From the NCBI GenBank assembly GCA_025350285.1, contig JANXYE010000545.1, positions 1-13,984 of the forward strand: a stretch of 13,984 nucleotides of DNA, given 5' to 3'. Made by a program: the position numbers and the translations under genes. The stretch's first letter is position 1. The number at the start of each line of letters is the position of its first letter. Origin of the DNA: Chloroflexota bacterium (lineage in GTDB: Bacteria; Chloroflexota; Dehalococcoidia; Tepidiformales; Tepidiformaceae). The notes under the pieces were generated by a model. That model searched no databases, was not told where the DNA came from, and saw only the letters and a list, made by a program, of their open reading frames with translations. Below are positions 5,707 through 12,469 of this stretch, one piece after another.

Positions 5707-7119
5707 GTGAGCGCGACAGTGGCGCCCCAGGGCTTCCGCCTACAGGCGCCGATCGGCCTCGCCAGCGCGTTCGCGCCGCTTAACTCGACGATGATTGCGG
5801 TGGGCTTGCCCGCCATCCGGCGGGACCTGGGGATCGGTTCCGGCGCCATCACGCTGCTCGTCAGTTCCTATCTCATCGCGGTGGCGGTCTGTCAGCCGGT
5901 TGGCGGCCGTCTCGGCGACGCGTTCGGACACCTGCGCATCGTGAAGGCCGGGCTGGCCGTCCTCGTGTTCTTCTCGTTTGCCTCGGCGCTGGCCTGGAAC
6001 TTCGAAGTGCTGGTGGCGATGCGCGCGTTGCAGGGCGTCTCCGCCGCTTTGATTACCCCGAATGCGATCGCCTATCTGCGCAAGAACACGCCGCCCGAGC
6101 GCCTCGGCGCCGTGCTCGGAGCGAGCGGAGCGGCTATCGCCGGCGCGGCCGCACTCGGCCCCATCCTTGGCGGCCTCCTCTTGTTGGCGGGCGACTGGCG
6201 CCTGCTTCTTATCGCGAACGTGCCGCTGGCGCTGCTCGCGGCGGCGCTGGTCTTCACCCTGCCCGCCGATAAAGGGGCCGGGCGCGCGGTCCTCAAACTC
6301 GACCCCGTTTCGCTGTTCGCGCTGCTCGCGGGATTTACCGGGATCACCCTGTTCGGCAACGCCCTGCGCCTGCGCATCCCGGCACTGACGGGGGTGGCCG
6401 TGCTGCTCTTTGCCGGCGGCCTGGCCGTTTACGCGATCCGCTACGCGCGCACACGCTCCGGTGTCGTCGATCTACGGTTGTTCACGCGGCGAAACTACAG
6501 CGCACCCGCCGCCGGTAACGCGCTGAACAACTGCGTGATGTACACCACCCTGATCGCCATGCCCATCTATCTCGGCGACCTCCAGGGAATGAGCGATTTC
6601 GCCAGCGCGATGGCACTCTTCGTGCTCGGGGCGACAATGGTGGTCATCGGCCCGTTCGCCGGCCGGCTGTCTGACCGCGTTGGGCCGCGCCCCCTGATGA
6701 GCATCGGAGCGGTGATTATGCTGCTCGCATCCGTGGCGCTCATCGGAGCGACCAACGGTGCGCCCTTCCCGCTCCTGCTCGTGCCGCTGCTGATGATCGG
6801 AGCGTCGCTGGGCTTAATCAGCGGGCCGCAGCAGGCCGTCTCGCTACGCGCGCTGGCGCCTTCCGAGGCCGGTTCGGGCAGCGGGACCTACCAGATGATG
6901 CGCTACGTAGGGTCGGTGGCCGGGACGGCGTTGCTTGCCGGGATCGTCGGTAAACAGGCGACCTACGGCGAGTTCCAGCTTCTCTTCCTCGTGCTCTCCG
7001 GCGTCGCGGCGATCAACCTGGCGACGGCCTTCCTTATCCGGCCGGGCACGGAAAGTCCCCCCGCCGGCCCTCTCCTCCTTCCCGGGGAAGGACGGGAGAG
7101 GGAGTTTCGCGCCGGGTGA
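5707..7119 (+). CDS. MFS transporter, DHA2-like multidrug efflux family
   Basis: A 470-residue membrane protein with about 12-14 hydrophobic segments, matching the DHA2 (EmrB/QacA-like) drug:proton antiporter branch. Marks: N-terminal LNSTMIAVGLPAIRRDLG (the D-x-T-I-V-N-V-A-L-P region, with Asn at the usual Asp), the motif A loop GGRLGDAFGHLRIV (about 66-79), MRALQGVSAALITPNAIA (about 106-123), motif C region GAAALGPILGG (about 147-157), and a second-half loop GRLSDRVGPRPLMSIG. GTG start at 5707; a weak GGCGGA precedes it and no in-frame start exists between it and the stop at 5641. The last ~18 residues (PPAGPLLLPGEGRERE...) are translated from a palindromic repeat (7066-7104), so the native C-terminus has been extended or replaced. 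Loss of the TM1 acidic residue may affect coupling; substrate unknown. Confidence 0.88.
   Translation: MSATVAPQGFRLQAPIGLASAFAPLNSTMIAVGLPAIRRDLGIGSGAITLLVSSYLIAVAVCQPVGGRLGDAFGHLRIVKAGLAVLVFFSFASALAWNFEVLVAMRALQGVSAALITPNAIAYLRKNTPPERLGAVLGASGAAIAGAAALGPILGGLLLLAGDWRLLLIANVPLALLAAALVFTLPADKGAGRAVLKLDPVSLFALLAGFTGITLFGNALRLRIPALTGVAVLLFAGGLAVYAIRYARTRSGVVDLRLFTRRNYSAPAAGNALNNCVMYTTLIAMPIYLGDLQGMSDFASAMALFVLGATMVVIGPFAGRLSDRVGPRPLMSIGAVIMLLASVALIGATNGAPFPLLLVPLLMIGASLGLISGPQQAVSLRALAPSEAGSGSGTYQMMRYVGSVAGTALLAGIVGKQATYGEFQLLFLVLSGVAAINLATAFLIRPGTESPPAGPLLLPGEGREREFRAG
7066..7104. repeat. Palindromic repeat, copy 1 (encodes C-terminus of MFS protein)
   Basis: An imperfect inverted repeat centred on CCTTCCCGGGGAAGG with CCCTCTCC/GGGAGAGGG flanks. 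It is 70 bp from copy 2 (7130-7174), and a third copy lies inside a CoA-transferase gene (8678-8731). It belongs to the widely seen class of CCCTCTCC...GGGAGAGGG intergenic palindromes. It is read through by the MFS gene, whose stop lies 12 nt later. Confidence 0.8.
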
Positions 7120-7129
7120 CAAGCAGCCC

Positions 7130-7174
7130 TCAGCCCGCCCTCTGCTCCTTCCCGGGGAAGGACGGGCGAGGGAG
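7130..7174. repeat. Palindromic repeat, copy 2 (between convergent genes)
   Basis: Same core (CTCCTTCCCGGGGAAGGACG) as copy 1 with matching flanks; a degenerate half-core, CCTTCGGGGAAGGGA, follows near 7287-7301. Lying between a plus-strand and a minus-strand gene end, its stem could act as a bidirectional terminator, although no T-run is present. Confidence 0.75.
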
Positions 7175-7191
7175 AACATGGTTTCTGTAGC

Positions 7192-7210
7192 CGCGACCGT
7201 CACGGTCGCG
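7192..7210. repeat. 19-bp palindrome, CGCGACCGT-C-ACGGTCGCG
   Basis: A perfect 9-bp inverted repeat around one base, in the gap between the convergent MFS and CoA-transferase genes. Its CCGCGACC half resembles the core of the dispersed CAGTACCGCGACC element, so it may be a derived copy; a protein-binding palindrome is possible. The rest of 7211-7328 shows nothing else supportable. Confidence 0.55.
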
Positions 7211-7328
7211 TGTTCCTCCCGGCTCTTCGGGCCGAGTCTGTCCCCAGGTTGTGGTGCGCCCCGAGACCCTTCGTGAACAGGTGGTCCTTCGGGGAAGGGA
7301 ACGCCACGGCTACATGAATTCGCGGACG

Positions 7329-8564
7329 CTAGCCCACGCCCGGGTTCACGGGAGCGTCAGCGATAATTCCAGCGGCTTCGAGGGCGGCGATCTCTTCGTC
7401 CGGCAGCCGGAGCAGGCCTCCGAGGATTTCGCGATTGTGCTCGCCGAAGAGCGGGGCGTGGCGGCGGAGCTGGGGGTTCGCCTCCACAAGCCGCCAGGCC
7501 GAGGCGGGCTGCCGCCAGGAGTGCATGCGCGGATGCGGGAGCCGCACCCAGTAGCCGCGAGCCACGAGGTTGGGGTCGTCGTGAATCTCCTTCGTATCGA
7601 GCACGCGGCCGGCGGGGACGCCCGCCGCCTGGAGCGTCTCCATCGCCTCCCGCGGGAGCTGGCTAGCGGCCCAGCCGGAGATACGCCCGTCGATTTCGTC
7701 GTGGCGGGCCAGTCGTTCAGCGAACCGGAGACCCGCGAGGTCGCCGGCGCCAATGGTCGTGGCGAGAGCGCGCCACTCGTCGTCCGAACGAACGGACACG
7801 GCTATCCACTGCTCCTCGCCCTGCATCTGGTAGACACCCTGCGGTGCGAAGCGTGGCGATCGGTTGCCGTAGTGCAGCGGCCCCTCGCTACGCAATGACT
7901 GCGCAACGAACGCTTCGCCGATCATCGCGGCCATGGTTTCGCGCTGGGCGAGGTCGATGAAGCACCCGGCGCCGGTCTTGCGCCGCTGGATCAGCCCGAG
8001 CGCGACCGCCCCCACGGCCGCGATGCCGGCCACCGGGTCGCCGTAAGAGATGCCGGTCTTCGTCGGTTCACTTTCGGGGCCGCCGTAGCCGGTGAGGGAG
8101 GTCATCCCGGCCATCTGTTCGATGATCGGTCCGAATCCGACGTTGTCCCGTTCGGGGCCGGTCTTGCCGAAGCCGGCCATGCTCACCAGGATGATGTCCG
8201 GCCTCGCGGCGCGGAGGACCTCATACCCCAGGCGCAGCTTGTCCAGCACATCCGCGCGGTAGTTCTCGATGACCACATCGCAGTGCGCGACGAGACTCAG
8301 GAAGACCTGCCGCCCGCGCTCCTGGGCGAGGTCAAGGGTCAGCGACTTCTTATCGCGGTTGTAGTAGTTGAAGTAGAACGAACTGTTCCACGGTTCCGGG
8401 GCGTCTGGCTGCGGGATAAGCGTGCGGATGTTGTCCCAGGCGCGGGGCGATTCGATCTTGATCACTTCGGCGCCCATCTCGGCGAGGATGCGGGTGGCGT
8501 AGGGGCCGGCCCACATCATGGTCAGGTCGGCTATGCGGACCCCTTCGAGCGGCAGTTTCTTCAC
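7329..8564 (-). CDS. CaiB/BaiF (class III) CoA-transferase, catalytic subunit
   Basis: A 411-residue family III CoA-transferase of standard length, moving CoA between acyl groups; substrates unknown. GTG start at 8564 is supported by a GTGA overlap with the upstream gene's stop and by the family N-terminus LPLEGVRIADLTMMWAGPYA directly after it; an earlier in-frame start would add 25 Arg-rich residues. Conserved segments: GAEVIKIESP (about 31-40), FYFNYYNRDKKSLTLDL (63-79), VVIENYRADVLDKLRLGYE (97-115), LVSMAGFGKTGP (126-137), then GISYGDPVAGIAAVGA with Asp176, the family's catalytic aspartate. The C-terminal part has the typical PAGRVLDTKEIHDDPNLVARG segment. It forms an operon with the pseudo-catalytic paralogue upstream and probably acts with it as a heteromer. 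Confidence 0.92.
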   Translation of the reverse strand: MKKLPLEGVRIADLTMMWAGPYATRILAEMGAEVIKIESPRAWDNIRTLIPQPDAPEPWNSSFYFNYYNRDKKSLTLDLAQERGRQVFLSLVAHCDVVIENYRADVLDKLRLGYEVLRAARPDIILVSMAGFGKTGPERDNVGFGPIIEQMAGMTSLTGYGGPESEPTKTGISYGDPVAGIAAVGAVALGLIQRRKTGAGCFIDLAQRETMAAMIGEAFVAQSLRSEGPLHYGNRSPRFAPQGVYQMQGEEQWIAVSVRSDDEWRALATTIGAGDLAGLRFAERLARHDEIDGRISGWAASQLPREAMETLQAAGVPAGRVLDTKEIHDDPNLVARGYWVRLPHPRMHSWRQPASAWRLVEANPQLRRHAPLFGEHNREILGGLLRLPDEEIAALEAAGIIADAPVNPGVG

Positions 8565-9700
8565 GCGAGGCCTCCCAGCCAGTCGCGCCGCACCGCTTCG
8601 GTGTCGGCGCCGGGTTCGTGGAGGTCTCCGCCCCGCCACGGGAGGCCGAGGAAGGGGCGGCCGGGCGCTCGGACGCGGCCCTCACCCCGGCCCTCTCCTC
8701 CTTCCCGGGGAAGGACGGGAGCGGGAGGACGCCCGGCTGTCGCTATTTCGTCGAAGAAGTGGCGTTCGGCGAGGCTTTCGTTGGCGAGCAGGTCCGCCGG
8801 CGTCATCACGGCGCCGAAGGGGACCTTGTGCGCCGGGCCGAGTTCGAGCAGGTCGCGCTTCGTCTTCGTCGCGAACCAGGCATAGAGGCGGGCGCGCAGC
8901 TCGTCGTCGTTCGCGAGGCGCTGCATGGGGTCCGCAAACCGCTCCTCCTGGAGGTCCGGGTCGCCGACGACGCGGAAGAAGGCGGGGATCTGGCGGGCGA
9001 GGGCACAGACGCCGCCGAAGCCATCCGCGAGCGGGTAGATGCCCCAGACGGCGGAGATGTGGTTCCCGGAGCGCAAGCCCGCGGGAAGATCCATGTATTC
9101 GGTGCGCGGGGCGTAGAGCTCGGTCATCCCGGCCGCGCATTCCTGCGCGGAGATGTCGAGCCAGTCCCCTTCGCCGTGGACGAGCGCGCCGAAGTAGGCC
9201 GTGAGAGCGGCGCTGAAGCCGTTCAATCCGGCAAGGTAGAACGCCTGCGAGCCGCCGTTGACGAGCGGAGGGCGGTCGGCGGCCCCCGTCAGCGACATGA
9301 TCCCACCCATCGCGTGGGCGACGATGTTCGTGGCCTTGTAGCCCGCGTACGGCCCCGTTTGCCCGAACGGCGTGAGCGAGACGACCACGAGTGCGGGGCG
9401 TTCAGCGCGCAGGTCGAGCGGCCCCATGGCCGTCGCGGCGAGGGCGCCGGGCGCCTGATCTTCGACCACGATATCGGCGGCAAGGGCGAGGCGGCGCAGT
9501 TCCGCGCTATCGGCGGCGACGCGCCGTTTGCCGGCCACGAGGTAGACCTCCTCGTCCCCGGTCAACTCGCCGTCCGCGCCTTCGGAACGCACGACATCAG
9601 CACCGAAGCCCGCCATCCAGCGGGTGGCGTAGGCGGCGGCGATGCCCCCACCGATTTCGAGCACGCGCACCCCGGCGAGCGAGAGTTGAGAGTCGTCCAT
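8561..9700 (-). CDS. CaiB/BaiF CoA-transferase paralogue lacking the catalytic Asp
   Basis: A 379-residue member of the same fold: LAGVRVLEIGGGIAAAYATR at the N-terminus, GADVVRSEG (about 33-41), VVSLTPFGQTGPYAGY (106-121), then GGSQAFYLAGLNGFSAAL. Aligned with GDPVAG of the downstream subunit, the catalytic Asp position is Phe154. The loop after the first Rossmann-like unit is also shortened (EGADGELTGDEEVYLVAGKR). It is therefore probably structural or substrate-binding rather than catalytic. ATG at 9700 follows a GGAGG about 8 nt upstream. The stop overlaps the start of the catalytic subunit (GTGA). About residues 324-342 (RPPAPVLPREGGEGRGEG) are translated from a repeat element; normal family sequence (GRPFLG) resumes right after it. 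No promoter is clear; TTGACT near 9785 lacks a well-spaced -10. Confidence 0.88.
   Translation of the reverse strand: MDDSQLSLAGVRVLEIGGGIAAAYATRWMAGFGADVVRSEGADGELTGDEEVYLVAGKRRVAADSAELRRLALAADIVVEDQAPGALAATAMGPLDLRAERPALVVVSLTPFGQTGPYAGYKATNIVAHAMGGIMSLTGAADRPPLVNGGSQAFYLAGLNGFSAALTAYFGALVHGEGDWLDISAQECAAGMTELYAPRTEYMDLPAGLRSGNHISAVWGIYPLADGFGGVCALARQIPAFFRVVGDPDLQEERFADPMQRLANDDELRARLYAWFATKTKRDLLELGPAHKVPFGAVMTPADLLANESLAERHFFDEIATAGRPPAPVLPREGGEGRGEGRVRAPGRPFLGLPWRGGDLHEPGADTEAVRRDWLGGLA
8678..8731. repeat. Palindromic repeat, copy 3, inserted in frame in a coding region
   Basis: Same CTCCTTCCCGGGGAAGGACG core and CCCTCACCCCGG/GGGAGCGGGAGG-type flanks as copies at 7066 and 7130, but inside the minus-strand CoA-transferase gene. 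It spans close to 54 bp, a multiple of three, keeping the reading frame open and adding about 18 Pro/Gly/Arg-rich residues in a C-terminal loop. Confidence 0.8.
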
Positions 9701-9857
9701 CGCTTGGACCTCCGGGCGGCATTCTGTCGCATATGGCGGCGGAGGTCACGCGTGCGCGGATACACCTGTGACCGGGGAGCAAGGGAGTCAACACGAAGCG
9801 AGCATCGACGACGCGATTAACCATCCGCTGCCAGGCAGCTCCCGCTTCAGTTTTAGC

Positions 9858-10799
9858 CTAAAACCCGTTCGTGCCATCCATAAACCGGAAGCCATCAACC
9901 ACGACCCCGCCGCTGGCCATCTCCCAGTGCAAATGCGGGCCCGTCGATAGGCCGGTGGTACCCACGAAACCGAGGAGCTCGCCCGCCGCCACCGCTTGGC
10001 CCTCGCCGACCGCGAATGACTGGAGGTGCGAGTAGCCGGAGAACAGCCCGCCACCGTGGTCCACCACCACCATGTTCCCGCGCAGGGCGAGCTGCCGCGC
10101 CATCACGACGCGCCCCGAGTTCGTGGCCCCGACGGGCGCCCCCGCACCAGCGCCGATGTCCGTGCCCGAATGGTGCCCAGAGGCTGGCGCACCGTTGTAC
10201 GAACGCTTTTCGCCGAAGCGGGTGGTGATCGCGCCGGGCACGGGCTGAGCCCAGGCGCCGCTCCAGAGCTTTTCGTAGGTCATACCCGAATAGACGCGCG
10301 TGAGGGCCGTCAGCTCGTCAGCGCCGAGCTTCGGGTCCAACAGCGCCGCGAGCTTGTCGGAGATGATAATCGAGTCGATCGTCCAGTTCGTCTTCGCGAC
10401 CACCGCCTGCGACATCAGCGATCCCTTCGAACCCGAGGCGAGCGTGAAATCGATCTTCATCGGGTGCGCACCGGGCGGGGCTTCGGCCTCAATGCCGACA
10501 AACGAATAGATACTCTGGCTGCCCTGGCCCAGGGGGCGCGTGCGCTCCAGGAACGTCACACTGCCGTCTTTCACCTGTCCAACGAGCGAAATGAGCACCG
10601 CGCCACCCTGGAAGACCGTATCGGCCGAGCTGATGAGTTCGGGCGGCGGGACCGGGGTCGGCGTGGTGGCGACGGGCGCTTCGGCGAGACCGCTGGACTT
10701 CGTAGCGATCTTGACGACCGCCTTACCGCCGCCCGCGCCACAGCCCGCCGCAAGCAACGCGGAGGAGGAAACACCCGTAAGGAAGGCGCGCCGTTTCAC
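9858..10799 (-). CDS. Tat-type lipoprotein with M23 (LytM) endopeptidase domain
   Basis: A 313-residue exported protein. The N-terminus MKRRAFLTGVSSSALLAAGC combines a twin-arginine RRxFL motif, a hydrophobic core and a lipobox-like L-A-A-G-C (Cys20), so it is probably Tat-exported and lipidated. A Pro/Thr-rich linker (about 45-55) and a ~110-residue middle domain of unknown type lead to a C-terminal LytM/M23 domain. Zinc and catalytic residues are present: HxxxD in HHSGTD (His210, Asp214), YSHL (His258) and HLHWE (His289, His291). Such domains cut peptidoglycan cross-bridges or act at the cell envelope. Start is GTG with GAGG close upstream, within a CCCT-CA-GGG mini-hairpin. It is divergent from the MntA/HepT pair. 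All ligands are intact, so it is likely active. Confidence 0.9.
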   Translation of the reverse strand: MKRRAFLTGVSSSALLAAGCGAGGGKAVVKIATKSSGLAEAPVATTPTPVPPPELISSADTVFQGGAVLISLVGQVKDGSVTFLERTRPLGQGSQSIYSFVGIEAEAPPGAHPMKIDFTLASGSKGSLMSQAVVAKTNWTIDSIIISDKLAALLDPKLGADELTALTRVYSGMTYEKLWSGAWAQPVPGAITTRFGEKRSYNGAPASGHHSGTDIGAGAGAPVGATNSGRVVMARQLALRGNMVVVDHGGGLFSGYSHLQSFAVGEGQAVAAGELLGFVGTTGLSTGPHLHWEMASGGVVVDGFRFMDGTNGF

Positions 10800-10870
10800 A
10801 CCCTCAGGGTGCGGGCGCGCTGGCCGTGAAGCAACGAAAGAAAGGAGAAAGCGGAATCTGAACGCGGCGC

Positions 10871-10892
10871 GGATAACTCCGTACGGCTATCC
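10871..10892 (+). promoter_or_regulatory. Nested palindrome upstream of mntA (candidate operator)
   Basis: GGATA (10871-10875) and TATCC (10888-10892) flank a perfect 8-bp palindrome CCGTACGG (10879-10886), about 28 bp before the antitoxin start in the 120-bp divergent region. Its place fits an operator for toxin-antitoxin autoregulation, but no clear -35/-10 pair is visible beside it. Confidence 0.35.
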
Positions 10893-10919
10893 TTCACTGA
10901 GATCCCCCGGAGGTGAGCC

Positions 10920-11231
10920 GTGAACAGCCACGTCACGCGGTGCCTGGACGACGTGGTCGCGGCCTGCGTTCGCCACCACGTCCAGCGCCTCTCTCTGTTT
11001 GGCTCGGCGACGGGCGACCGCTTCCGCCCGGGCGAGAGCGATATCGACTTCGTGGTCGAGTTCCAGCCGCTCGAGCCGGGAGCGTATGCGTCCGCATATT
11101 TCGGCCTGCTGTTTGATCTTGATCTGTTGTTTGGGACCGAAGTCGATCTCGTGGAGCGTTCGGCGATCCGAAACCGATACTTCCTCGAAGAGATCGAAGA
11201 GACCGAGGAATCGTTGTTCGATGCGGCGTGA
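10920..11231 (+). CDS. mntA: MntA-type antitoxin, minimal nucleotidyltransferase
   Basis: A 103-residue MNT-fold nucleotidyltransferase. GTG start at 10920 with a GGAGG at about 10909-10913. Catalytic motif LSLFGSATGDRFRPGESDID: G28-S29, then Asp41 and Asp43 (eleven residues between S29 and D41, one more than the common GSX10DXD), with a third acidic residue in GTEVDLVE (Asp76). MntA-type antitoxins neutralise their HEPN toxin by adding AMP to a Tyr near its active site. The partner gene overlaps by 11 nt, giving a tightly coupled module. All three acidic residues are present, so it should be active. Toxin-antitoxin function is inferred from family and arrangement. Confidence 0.85.
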   Translation: MNSHVTRCLDDVVAACVRHHVQRLSLFGSATGDRFRPGESDIDFVVEFQPLEPGAYASAYFGLLFDLDLLFGTEVDLVERSAIRNRYFLEEIEETEESLFDAA

Positions 11232-11574
11232 TGTATTGAAGCTGCTTGTCGATATCCGGGATGCGTGTGAGTTCATCCGCGAGTTCGCGAGCGGGCGGAC
11301 ACTTGAGGAATATCGGACGAACGTGATGCTGCGCTCGGCGGTGGAGCGACAGTTCGAAATCTGCGGGGAAGCGATGAACCAACTCTTGAAGATAGATGCG
11401 TCACTCGCCGCGTCCTTTACCGAACCGGTCCAGATTATCGCGTTTAGGCATCGGCTCATCCACGGCTACGCCTCGATTTCGGAGCAACTGGTGTGGGACG
11501 TGGTGCGCGACAATATGCCGATCCTCCTGAATGAGGTTCGGGCGCTGCTAGAAGCGGCGGAGGGCAGTGGATAG
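11221..11574 (+). CDS. hepT: HEPN toxin, HepT-like (DUF86)
   Basis: A 117-residue all-helical HEPN (DUF86) protein, probably an RNase toxin. ATG at 11221 lies inside the end of mntA; GAGGAA at 11205-11210 is 10 nt upstream, and in-frame codons further up belong to mntA's alternate frame. Diagnostic features: ERQFEICGEAMNQLL (about 42-56), the usual DUF86 helix, and the active site FRHRLIHGY with Arg76, His81 and Tyr83. This is exactly RX4HXY, in which the Tyr is the residue AMPylated by MntA in characterised MNT-HEPN systems. The protein looks complete and is slightly shorter than typical HepT proteins. Gene order, antitoxin first, is the common one. Confidence 0.87.
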   Translation: MRRDVLKLLVDIRDACEFIREFASGRTLEEYRTNVMLRSAVERQFEICGEAMNQLLKIDASLAASFTEPVQIIAFRHRLIHGYASISEQLVWDVVRDNMPILLNEVRALLEAAEGSG

Positions 11575-11578
11575 GTAC

Positions 11579-11592
11579 CGCCTTCGAAGGCG
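11579..11592. terminator. 14-bp palindrome after hepT (weak terminator candidate)
   Basis: CGCCTTCGAAGGCG can form a 5-bp hairpin with a TCGA loop just 5 nt past the hepT stop. No T-run follows, so it could instead be a protein-binding palindrome. The remaining gap to larB shows only the promoter-like box at 11675. Confidence 0.3.
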
Positions 11593-11674
11593 CGGTGGCG
11601 GCGAACGCGGTTCGGATAGCTGCTGCCTACAGGTGCCGCAACTACGGAGATCCCCGTGTCACGCGGTCGCTTCC

Positions 11675-11680
11675 TATAGA
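11675..11680 (+). promoter_or_regulatory. Possible -10 box for larB (short or leaderless mRNA)
   Basis: TATAGA ends 9 nt before the larB ATG, so a transcript starting 6-8 nt downstream would have almost no leader. No convincing -35 is seen at the right distance. The only Shine-Dalgarno-like sequence, ACAGG, is too close to the ATG, which favours a near-leaderless start. Confidence 0.3.
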
Positions 11681-11689
11681 CTGACAGGT

Positions 11690-12469
11690 ATGGAACGAAA
11701 CACCGCGCGCGCCCTCCTCGAAGATGTCGCCGCTGGCCGGCTGGACCCTGCGGACGCGCTCGAACGGTTCGCCGCCGCCCCGTTGGCCGACCTGGGCTTC
11801 GCCACCGTGGACCACAACCGCGCCCTCCGTTCGGACCTGCCCGAAGTCGTTTTCGGGCCGGGGAAGACCCCCGCACAGGTGGCGGCAATCGCCCGCGAAA
11901 TCGCCGGGCGAGCCGGAAGAGTGCTCGTCTCGCGCATCGACCCACCCCAACTCGATGCCTTGCGGGGAGCGCTCCCGTCGGTCGAGTACAACGAACTTGC
12001 GCGGCTCGCGTGGGTCGAAGAGACGCCCCGTCCCCGCCGTGGCGCCGTCATGGTGGTGACCGCCGGTACAGCCGACATCCCCGTCGCCGAAGAAGCCGCC
12101 GTCACCGCCGAACTCGCCGGGGCGAAGGTCGAGCGCGTGTTCGATGTCGGCGTCGCCGGGCTGCACCGGCTCGTGCCCCATATCGAAGCCCTACGGAGGG
12201 CGAACGCGGTCGTCGTGGTCGCGGGCATGGATGGCGCTCTGGCGAGCGTCGTCGGCGGCCTCGTTTCCAACCCTGTGGTCGCCGTCCCGACCTCGGTCGG
12301 GTACGGGGCGGCCTTCGGGGGGCTCGCGCCGCTCCTGGCCATGCTCAACAGCTGCGCCGCGGGCGTCGCCGTGATGAACATCGACAACGGCTTCGGCGCC
12401 GGCTGCCTCGCGGCGATCATCAACCGGCTCGCCCTTGATGGCCCGATCCCCGGGGCGCGCCGTGACTGA
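11690..12469 (+). CDS. larB: LarB, pyridinium-3,5-biscarboxylate mononucleotide synthase
   Basis: A 259-residue cytosolic enzyme for the first step of nickel-pincer nucleotide synthesis: it carboxylates the pyridinium ring of nicotinic acid adenine dinucleotide and cleaves the phosphoanhydride. ATG at 11690 is preferred over an in-frame start at 11567 because homology begins with ARALLEDVAAGRLDPADALE. Family segments: VVFGPGKTPAQVAAIAREIA (about 50-69); a PurE/AIR-carboxylase-like core with VVVTAGTADIPVAEEAAVTA, VVVVAGMDGALASVVGGLV and VPTSVGYGAAFGG; and LNSCAAGVAVMNIDNGFGAG, whose Cys222 matches the Cys that forms the covalent intermediate in characterised LarB. The stop overlaps the larC start by 8 nt. 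Length and residues are all normal. Confidence 0.93.
   Translation: MERNTARALLEDVAAGRLDPADALERFAAAPLADLGFATVDHNRALRSDLPEVVFGPGKTPAQVAAIAREIAGRAGRVLVSRIDPPQLDALRGALPSVEYNELARLAWVEETPRPRRGAVMVVTAGTADIPVAEEAAVTAELAGAKVERVFDVGVAGLHRLVPHIEALRRANAVVVVAGMDGALASVVGGLVSNPVVAVPTSVGYGAAFGGLAPLLAMLNSCAAGVAVMNIDNGFGAGCLAAIINRLALDGPIPGARRD

Noticed and set aside
9755..9790. TTGACT on the minus strand as a -35 for the CoA-transferase operon
   Set aside because: The nearest TATA-like sequence lies about 21 nt away, too far for a normal spacer, so no promoter is called.
8618..9820. 400-codon plus-strand open frame opposite the CoA-transferase genes
   Set aside because: It is antisense to a well-supported family III CoA-transferase; its translation is charged low-complexity with no motif, as expected for frame shadowing in GC-rich DNA.
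9850..9864. GTTTTAGCCTAAAAC palindrome over the lipoprotein gene's stop
   Set aside because: Only one base lies between the arms, so no hairpin loop can form as written, and there is no T-run; too short to call an operator at a gene end.
12435..12461. TTG/ATG starts upstream of larC
   Set aside because: Both are further inside larB; the GTG overlapping the larB stop gives the expected LarC N-terminus and coupling.
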